DNA from: Marinihelvus sp036351115
GTDB taxonomy: Bacteria > Pseudomonadota > Gammaproteobacteria > Xanthomonadales > SZUA-36
DNA length: 64,000 nt
Reading direction: 5' to 3'
Assembly (NCBI GenBank): GCA_036351115.1
Contig: JAZBOL010000010.1
Location: forward strand, 1 to 64,000
The notes under the pieces were generated by a model. It ran no database searches. It saw only the letters and a list, made by a program, of their open reading frames with translations, and was not told the origin of the DNA. Of this stretch, positions 58,729 to 64,000 are shown piece by piece. The translations under genes were made by a program, and so were the position numbers. How positions within the stretch are numbered: position 1 is the stretch's first letter; the number at the start of each line of letters is the position of its first letter.

Positions 58729-59550
58729 ATGCCTGAAGGCCCGGAAATCCGACTCGCCGCCGACCGCATCGCGAAGGTGCTGGAAGGCCAGGTGGTGGAG
58801 TCCGTGGAATTCGCCTTTCCCGAGCTGAAGCCCTTCGAGTCAAAACTCCAGGGGCAGGTGGTCCGGCGGGTCGACACCCGCGGCAAGGCCATGCTGACCC
58901 GCTTTGAAAACGATCTGACGATCTACAGCCACAACCAGCTCTACGGCCGCTGGTACACGAGCCGTCGCGGTGAATTGCCGCGCACCAACCGCAGTCTCCG
59001 GGTCGCCCTGCACACCGCCGAGAGAAGCGCCTTGCTCTACAGTGCGTCCGACGTTGACGTGCTCGACGCGGAGGGCTTGTCCTCACACCCTTTTCTGAAT
59101 CGGCTCGGCCCCGATTTGCTCGACCCGGACCTCGAAGCCGCCGAACTCGCCGAGCGGCTGCAGTCGAAGCCCTTCCGGGGACGAAGCCTGGCCAGCCTGT
59201 TGCTCGATCAATCCTTCCTGGCGGGACTCGGCAACTACCTGCGCTCGGAAATCCTGTTCTGCGCCGGTGTCGATCCCCTGCGGCGTCCCAGGGAGCTCGA
59301 CGGTGATCGGTGTCTGAGCCTGGCCGAGGCCTCTCTGGCCCTGGGCTGGCGGTCCTATCGCACCCGGGGCGTGACCCTGGACAAAGCGCAGCGCGACAGG
59401 CTCGAGGAAAGCGGTCGGAAGGGCGCTCGCCGGAATCGGTTCTGGGTCTTTGCCCGCGCGGGTCAGCCGTGCTACCGCTGCGGTACGTCCATCCTCAAGG
59501 AAGTTCGGGGCAGTCGTCGCATCTACCGATGCCCGGCCTGCCAGCAGTGA
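58729..59550 (+). CDS. nei: Endonuclease VIII (Nei)
   Basis: The 273-residue DNA glycosylase/AP lyase removes oxidised pyrimidines. It starts PEGPEIR, with the catalytic Pro2 and Glu3. The H2TH region SFLAGLGNYLRSEILF and a C-terminal zinc finger (CYRCGTSI, then YRCPACQQ) are present. The length is usual for Nei. It follows the terminator of the peroxidase gene, so the promoter is presumably within or just upstream of that hairpin. Confidence 0.94.
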   Translation: MPEGPEIRLAADRIAKVLEGQVVESVEFAFPELKPFESKLQGQVVRRVDTRGKAMLTRFENDLTIYSHNQLYGRWYTSRRGELPRTNRSLRVALHTAERSALLYSASDVDVLDAEGLSSHPFLNRLGPDLLDPDLEAAELAERLQSKPFRGRSLASLLLDQSFLAGLGNYLRSEILFCAGVDPLRRPRELDGDRCLSLAEASLALGWRSYRTRGVTLDKAQRDRLEESGRKGARRNRFWVFARAGQPCYRCGTSILKEVRGSRRIYRCPACQQ

Positions 59551-59580
59551 CGGCGGCTTCGACATAGCCAAAGCCGCTGG

Positions 59581-59641
59581 TCATGATATAAAAATACAAT
59601 CACAAAGCGAATGTCCATAGGGTAGGATGATTAAAAGAAGC
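59581..59641 (+). promoter_or_regulatory. AT-rich promoter region of the LPD-like gene
   Basis: The 141-bp gap between nei and the next gene has an AT-rich segment containing TATAAAAATACAAT and a later GTAGGATGAT, either of which could serve as a -10 region. No single -35/-10 pair stands out. This is the clearest AT-rich intergenic stretch in the window. Confidence 0.4.
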
Positions 59642-59691
59642 GGGGCGTCCTGCGCCACGCGACATACCCACACATTCTCGGGAGATTTGCC

Positions 59692-61125
59692 ATGGAAATT
59701 CGGGACGTTGACGTCGCCATCATCGGAGCGGGCTCCGCCGGGCTGAACGCGCGCCGGGAGGTGGAAAAAGCGGGCCTCAAGCCCCTGATGATTGAACGCG
59801 GGCCTTACGGCACCACCTGCGCCCGAGTGGGCTGCATGCCGTCCAAGCTGTTGATCGCTGCGGCCGATGCGGCGCACGAGGTCGCGGCGGCCGGCACCTT
59901 CGGCATCGACGTCGGTGCGTGGCGCGTCGACGACGAGGCGGTCATGAAGCGCGTCCGGACGGAACGGGACCGCTTCGCCGGCTTCGTCGTCGAGGACGTG
60001 GAGGCCCTGCCGGAGGAGCACCGCCTCAAGGGCTCGGCGCAATTCATTGGCCCCACGACGCTCAAGGTCGACGACCACACGGAAGTCCGCGCGAAGGCAG
60101 TCGTGATTGCGAGCGGAAGCAGTCCCGTGATTCCCCCGCCCTACGACGCGATCCGTGACCACGTGATGATCAACGACGACGTGTTCGAACTCGACACCCT
60201 GCCGGAGAGCCTGGCCGTCGTCGGCACCGGCATCATCGGGCTCGAACTGGGCCAGGCCCTTCAGCGCCTCGGGGTCGAAACGACCTTTTTCAGCCCGTTT
60301 GAAGACCTCGGTCCCTTTACGGACCCCGAGATCAAGCGCATCACCCGGGAAATCCTGGACGAGGAACTGGATCTCGAACTGGCGTCCACGGTGCACTCGG
60401 CGGACAAGGTGGAGGACGGCATCCGCCTGGCGTGGACCGACGCGGCTGGCACCGAGCGTGAACGCGTTTTCGAACAAGTCCTCGTGGCGGCGGGACGACG
60501 TCCCAACCTTCGCGGTCTCGGATTGGAGAACACGGGCCTGGAACTCGACGAGCGCGGTGTTCCTGCCTGGGATCCGAGGACCACGCAGGCGGGCGATGCG
60601 CCGATTTTCATTGCCGGGGACGTGAGCGGCCACCGGCCCCTGCTTCACGAAGCCTCGGACGAAGGCCGCATCGCCGGCGCCAACGCGGCGCGCTACCCGG
60701 ATCTGACGGCCCACGTCCGGCGGGTGCCCCTGGCGGTGGCGTTCACGGACCCGAACATGGCGATGGTCGGCCGCAGCTGGGATTCCCTGGACCTTGCGCG
60801 CGTGGAAATTGGCGAGGTGTCCTTCGCCAACCAGGGCAGGGCGCGGGTGATGGGCAAGAACGCCGGTCTGCTCAGGCTCTACGGCGACAAGAGCTGCTGC
60901 ACCCTGATCGGTGCGGAATACATCGGTCCGCGGGCGGAGCATGTCGCGCATTTGCTGGCCTGGTCGGTCCAGCAGGGCATGACCGTCACGCGCATGCTAC
61001 AGATGCCTTTCTATCATCCGGTGATCGAGGAAGGCCTGCGTACGGGCCTTCGTGACCTGGCGGACAAGCTCCGCGTTACCGGCGAGTGTCGCGGGGAGGA
61101 CCTCGCGATGGCGCCGGGCACCTGA
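59692..61125 (+). CDS. Dihydrolipoyl-dehydrogenase-like flavoprotein
   Basis: The 477-residue pyridine nucleotide-disulphide oxidoreductase has GAGSAGLNA for FAD binding, the redox pair in CARVGC (CxxxxC), GTGIIGLE for NAD(P)H binding and the C-terminal His-Glu in FYHPVIEEG. This is the pattern of active dihydrolipoyl dehydrogenases. No 2-oxoacid dehydrogenase genes are nearby, so the partner is uncertain; it could be a general disulphide reductase. The lipoprotein methyltransferase gene starts 9 bp after its stop. Confidence 0.88.
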   Translation: MEIRDVDVAIIGAGSAGLNARREVEKAGLKPLMIERGPYGTTCARVGCMPSKLLIAAADAAHEVAAAGTFGIDVGAWRVDDEAVMKRVRTERDRFAGFVVEDVEALPEEHRLKGSAQFIGPTTLKVDDHTEVRAKAVVIASGSSPVIPPPYDAIRDHVMINDDVFELDTLPESLAVVGTGIIGLELGQALQRLGVETTFFSPFEDLGPFTDPEIKRITREILDEELDLELASTVHSADKVEDGIRLAWTDAAGTERERVFEQVLVAAGRRPNLRGLGLENTGLELDERGVPAWDPRTTQAGDAPIFIAGDVSGHRPLLHEASDEGRIAGANAARYPDLTAHVRRVPLAVAFTDPNMAMVGRSWDSLDLARVEIGEVSFANQGRARVMGKNAGLLRLYGDKSCCTLIGAEYIGPRAEHVAHLLAWSVQQGMTVTRMLQMPFYHPVIEEGLRTGLRDLADKLRVTGECRGEDLAMAPGT

Positions 61126-61134
61126 GACGGCTTC

Positions 61135-61974
61135 ATGATCCGGTTTTACCGACAGACTCATCACGGAATCCGCAGGGCCGATGACCGATGCCCCGGATTG
61201 GTCCTTGCGCTGGCCCTCGTTCTCGGCGGCGTGCTCGCCGCGTGCGGCTCGGCGGAGACCACCGGTGCGGAGTCAACCGGTGCAGAGAAAGCCACCGTCG
61301 ATGCGACGGAAGCGGTCGACGGGCCCTATCGCCAGGGACGCCGGACTCGCGACGGTATCGGCAAGTACTATTTCGACCGGGAGATTTCCCAGGTCATGGG
61401 GCACCTCGGGGCCGGGTGGCTCGAGCGGCCCGAACGTGAACGGGAGGAACGCACGGACCTGCTCATCGAGGCCCTGCCGCTCGAGCCGGACGATGTCGTC
61501 GCCGACATTGGCGCCGGTACGGGCTACTTCAGCTTCCGCATGGCGCAGCGGGTGCCCGCAGGCCGCGTGCTTGCCGTGGATATCCAGCCGGAGATGCTCG
61601 ACATCATCCAGGCGCGTGTCGATCGTGGCGACGGCAAGAACGTCTTTCCGGTTCAGGGCACCGTGATGGATCCGGGACTGCCGGAACGTACCGTGGACCT
61701 CATCCTGCTCGTGGACGCGTACCACGAGTTTTCCCACCCGGCCGAGATGGGCGCGGCCATGGCCCGGTCCCTCGTCCCCGGTGGGCGGCTCGTGCTCATC
61801 GAATACCGTGCCGAGGACCCGTCGGTGCCGATCAAACCCTTGCACAAGATGAGCGAGGCCCAGGCTCGCCGGGAGATGCAGGCGGTGGGGCTGGAATGGG
61901 TCAGGACCGAGGACTTTCTGCCCCAGCAGCACTTCATGGTGTTTCAGCGACCGCTGGAAAGCACAGCGCCCTGA
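61135..61974 (+). CDS. Methyltransferase domain predicted as a lipoprotein
   Basis: This 279-residue protein has a class I SAM-binding fold (about 115-270) with motif DIGAGTGYFSFRMA and motif II/III blocks LAVDIQPEMLDII and DLILLVDAYHEF. The N-terminus carries a basic stretch, a hydrophobic segment and a lipobox (GVLAAC, Cys37), followed by a low-complexity Thr/Glu linker. It is thus predicted to be exported, where SAM is not normally available. Either the lipobox is misleading or the fold has another role. It is probably co-transcribed with the LPD-like gene. Confidence 0.8.
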   Translation: MIRFYRQTHHGIRRADDRCPGLVLALALVLGGVLAACGSAETTGAESTGAEKATVDATEAVDGPYRQGRRTRDGIGKYYFDREISQVMGHLGAGWLERPEREREERTDLLIEALPLEPDDVVADIGAGTGYFSFRMAQRVPAGRVLAVDIQPEMLDIIQARVDRGDGKNVFPVQGTVMDPGLPERTVDLILLVDAYHEFSHPAEMGAAMARSLVPGGRLVLIEYRAEDPSVPIKPLHKMSEAQARREMQAVGLEWVRTEDFLPQQHFMVFQRPLESTAP

Positions 61975-61977
61975 ACG

Positions 61978-62013
61978 GGGCGGTCAGAGCCGGGCGGTCA
62001 GAGCCGGGCGGTC
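61978..62013. repeat. 14-bp tandem duplication at a gene end
   Basis: GGGCGGTCAGAGCC occurs twice in tandem (61978-61991, 61992-62005), followed by a partial third copy (62006-62013). It spans the stop codon of the phosphopantetheinyl transferase gene. Confidence 0.85.
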
Positions 62014-62771
62014 GCCTCGACCGGGATCGGCTCCAGGCCGGTGTGCTGCGGCCAGGACGGTGACAGCTCGATCTTCCCCGGGGTGCCGTCATTCCAGTGC
62101 AGCGCCAGGGCCGCCGGCCCCGAGGCCTCCAGCCCCAGTACGCTCCAGCGCGTCGGGTGGGATTCCAGCACGTCGAAATCCGCCAGCAGGCCGCCGGCTT
62201 CGTCGGGCTGCAGGCGCAGTGCCGGGAAGGGCAGCCCCAGGCCTTCGCCGTGCGCCTTCGCGGCCGCTTCCTTGAGGGTCCAGAGGCGATAGAAGGCATG
62301 CAGCGGCGCGTCCTGCGCTTCCATCCACGTGATCTCCTCGGGAGCGAGTACGGTCCGGGCCAGTTCGTGCAGGTCGTCCAGGGGCCGGGGCCATTCGACG
62401 TCGACGCCGACGCGCGCGCCGAGTGCAACTCCGCAGGCGATGCGGCCGGGCGTCGAGGAGAGGTTGAAGTCCAGGGGCAGGCCGAGGCGCCGCTCAGCCT
62501 GGTCGGCCCAGGGCCCGGTCAGTTCGGGGCGGTTGTTGTGGCCGGCTTCGATGCCGATCTCCGCCGGGGCGGCATCCAGCAGTTCGGCCAGGACGTGTCG
62601 CAACAACAGGCGTCCCAGCAGATAGCGACGGCGGCGACCCGCCACCCGGAACCGGTTGGCGGCTTCCTGCTCGGCGGCAGACAACAGCGGACCCAGGGCG
62701 TTCGCATCGATCGGCATGTTTTCCGGGGCCCGCGCCACCCACAGGGACGCCCGGGGCGCCGGATCGCGCAC
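61998..62771 (-). CDS. Sfp-type 4'-phosphopantetheinyl transferase
   Basis: The 257-residue enzyme transfers phosphopantetheine from CoA to a Ser of carrier proteins. The magnesium and CoA motifs GVDVEWPRP and LWTLKEAAAKAHGEGL are present, along with the Sfp/EntD-like NLSSTPGRIACGVA. The GTG at 62771 is preferred because ASLWVARAPENM is a typical N-terminal strand; it lies 5 bp after the pbpG stop. The window's only visible carrier domain is in the acyl-AMP ligase at 16765-18744. Confidence 0.88.
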   Translation of the reverse strand: MRDPAPRASLWVARAPENMPIDANALGPLLSAAEQEAANRFRVAGRRRRYLLGRLLLRHVLAELLDAAPAEIGIEAGHNNRPELTGPWADQAERRLGLPLDFNLSSTPGRIACGVALGARVGVDVEWPRPLDDLHELARTVLAPEEITWMEAQDAPLHAFYRLWTLKEAAAKAHGEGLGLPFPALRLQPDEAGGLLADFDVLESHPTRWSVLGLEASGPAALALHWNDGTPGKIELSPSWPQHTGLEPIPVEATARL

Positions 62772-62776
62772 CTTGC

Positions 62777-63613
62777 TCAGCGGCCTGCCAGCATCCACTT
62801 GCGCAGGCGATTGGAGTCGCCGAAGGGTGTCAGCTTGCCGAAGGAATCGAGCAGCACGATGGTGATCGGTTCCTGCTCGATCTTCGCCAGCATGACGAGG
62901 CAGCGGCCGGCTTCGTTCAGGTAGCCGGTCTTGCTCAGCTCGATGTCCCAGCTCTTGTTCTTCAGCAGGCGATTCGTGTTGCCGTAGACCAGCGGTCCCC
63001 GATCCCGCCATGGGCGGACTTCCAGCCGGGTGGTCACACTTGCCCGGTGAATGAGCTCATAGTCTCTCGCGGCGTTGACCATCTTCATGAGATCGCGCGC
63101 CGTGGACTGGTTCTCCACGTGCAGACCCGCGGGGTCGGCGAAGCGCGTCTTGCTCATGCCCAGCAGCGCGGCCTTGGCGTTCATGGCCTCAATGAACCGC
63201 GGCATGCCGCCGGGGTAGGTGCGGCCGAGCGCGGTGGCGGCGCGATTTTCCGAGGACATGACCGCCAGCATGATCAAGTCGCTGCGACTGAGGGAGGCGC
63301 CGTAGCCCAGGCGCGAACCGGTGAGCTGGATCAGATCGCGGTCATCCCGGGTGATGGTGATTTTCTCGTCGAGGTCCAGGCCCGAGTCGATGATCACCAT
63401 GGCCGTCATGAGCTTGGTGATGGACGCGATGGGGCGAACCGTGTCCGCGTCCTTGCTGTAGATTTCCCGGCCTTCGCTGTCGATGACGATGGCGGAGGCG
63501 GAACGGAGATCGGGGTTGCCGGTCAGCTGGTCGAAGTTGGCGCCGGCCGCGGGCAGCGTCCAGGCGAAACACAACACGGCGAGCGCCCGGCAGGTGGCGC
63601 GAAGGGGGGTCAT
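62777..63613 (-). CDS. pbpG: D-alanyl-D-alanine endopeptidase (PBP7-like)
   Basis: The 278-residue penicillin-binding protein has a signal peptide (cleavage near AAGA) and the three active-site motifs: S64-x2-K67 in SITK, SEN in SSENRAA and KTG in SKTGYLNEAG. PbpG cuts D-Ala-meso-DAP cross-links in the periplasm during wall growth. The phosphopantetheinyl transferase gene follows at 5 bp and is probably co-transcribed. Confidence 0.92.
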   Translation of the reverse strand: MTPLRATCRALAVLCFAWTLPAAGANFDQLTGNPDLRSASAIVIDSEGREIYSKDADTVRPIASITKLMTAMVIIDSGLDLDEKITITRDDRDLIQLTGSRLGYGASLSRSDLIMLAVMSSENRAATALGRTYPGGMPRFIEAMNAKAALLGMSKTRFADPAGLHVENQSTARDLMKMVNAARDYELIHRASVTTRLEVRPWRDRGPLVYGNTNRLLKNKSWDIELSKTGYLNEAGRCLVMLAKIEQEPITIVLLDSFGKLTPFGDSNRLRKWMLAGR

Positions 63614-63716
63614 GGAGTCCTCTCCGTTTTGTGGCGCCCGCTCCTGTTCTGGTCTTGATGCCTGGCGTGGCGCGATTTTCCGCTGCGCCTATGATGCCAC
63701 GAGATGGGCGTCGCCG

Positions 63717-64000
63717 TCAGCCGGCGGCGCCCGCCGGCGTGGCGGGTCCGCCAGAACCCCCGTCCGCAGTGGGTGCGTCCGCCGAGACGTCCGGTGATCC
63801 CGGGGCAGCGTTGAAGGGCGTTTTGAGGGCATACAGTCGAAACGCCGCCGGCACCAGCAGAAAGCTCAGCACGCTGGTCAGCACCGTGCCCCCCGCGATC
63901 GCGATCGCGAAAGGTGGCCAGAAACCGCCGCCGCCCAGGATCAGGGGCATGAACCCGCCCAGGGTGGTCAGGGTCGTGGAACCGATGTGTCGCGTGCAGT
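63717..64000 (-). CDS. RND efflux transporter, C-terminal end (partial)
   Basis: Only the last 94 residues are in the window; the gene runs off the end. HIGSTTLTTLGGFMPLI and GGTVLTSVLSFLLVPAAFRLY are the last membrane helices of an AcrB/CzcA-type RND permease, followed by a low-complexity Ala/Gly/Pro/Asp tail. The subtype and substrate cannot be told from this part. Confidence 0.8.
   Translation of the reverse strand, partial: CTRHIGSTTLTTLGGFMPLILGGGGFWPPFAIAIAGGTVLTSVLSFLLVPAAFRLYALKTPFNAAPGSPDVSADAPTADGGSGGPATPAGAAG

Overview
The window is a gene-dense, high-GC (about two-thirds GC by eye) stretch of a bacterial chromosome. The gene set (rdgC, folX-folE-folM, a YcgN protein, a YihG-type acyltransferase, nei, pbpG, hemH, an acetate-type symporter beside a CrbS/CrbR-like two-component system, and a DcaP-like porin) points to a gammaproteobacterium, probably marine or halophilic. 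The genus cannot be fixed from sequence alone. I see no rRNA, tRNA, CRISPR array, prophage or insertion sequence. No intergenic gap exceeds 300 bp.

Layout. 1-179: a short intergenic stretch with a 28-bp direct repeat. 180-10640: a probable acetate or short-chain carboxylate uptake and sensing block, made of a DEDDh exonuclease, a cNMP/CBS/DUF294 protein, a symporter with its DUF4212 small subunit, a symporter-histidine kinase hybrid, a LuxR-type regulator and a DcaP-like porin. 10654-15220: mixed metabolism (SDR, carboxymuconolactone decarboxylase-like protein, periplasmic glycerophosphodiesterase, MBL hydrolase, DUF374 acyltransferase). 15429-21044: a tight trio of cytochrome P450, fatty-acyl-AMP ligase with a fused carrier domain, and an exported DPP-IV-type peptidase. 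21191-22835: NnrU-like membrane protein and YihG-like acyltransferase.

22798-34581 is the most unusual part. It holds a PP2C phosphatase, two paralogous membrane-anchored vWA proteins, three FHA proteins (one a transmembrane protein with a trypsin-like domain that appears dead), a Ser/Thr kinase fused across the membrane to repeats and an FGE-sulfatase domain, an exported acidic Gly/Ser/Pro-rich protein and two lipoproteins, one with MORN-like repeats. The same domain families make up the threonine-phosphorylation pathway that controls some type VI secretion systems (PpkA, PppA, Fha, TagR, TagQ), but no secretion genes are present here and the domains are fused differently. I read it as a self-contained envelope-sensing phosphorelay of unknown output.

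34794-49546 is mostly housekeeping: a putative metalloprotease, GIY-YIG protein, two glycosyltransferases, rluE, truD, pirin, YcgN, exported MBL hydrolase, GST, hemH, the folX-folE-folM operon for tetrahydromonapterin, an orphan CbiM-like membrane protein, aldehyde dehydrogenase and rdgC. 49718-55410: a photolyase-like FAD protein followed by an ABC exporter with an AttH-like lipoprotein. 55589-58653: fasciclin protein, an ECF sigma gene broken by an in-frame TAA, its RskA-type anti-sigma and an exported glutathione peroxidase. 58729-64000: nei, a dihydrolipoyl-dehydrogenase-like enzyme, a lipoprotein methyltransferase, an Sfp-type phosphopantetheinyl transferase (which could activate the carrier domain of the acyl-AMP ligase), pbpG and the C-terminal end of an RND efflux pump.

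Two sharply bounded AT-rich patches inside otherwise GC-rich coding sequence (17541-17640 and about 30117-30190), and the stop codon in the sigma gene, are the sequence anomalies most worth checking.
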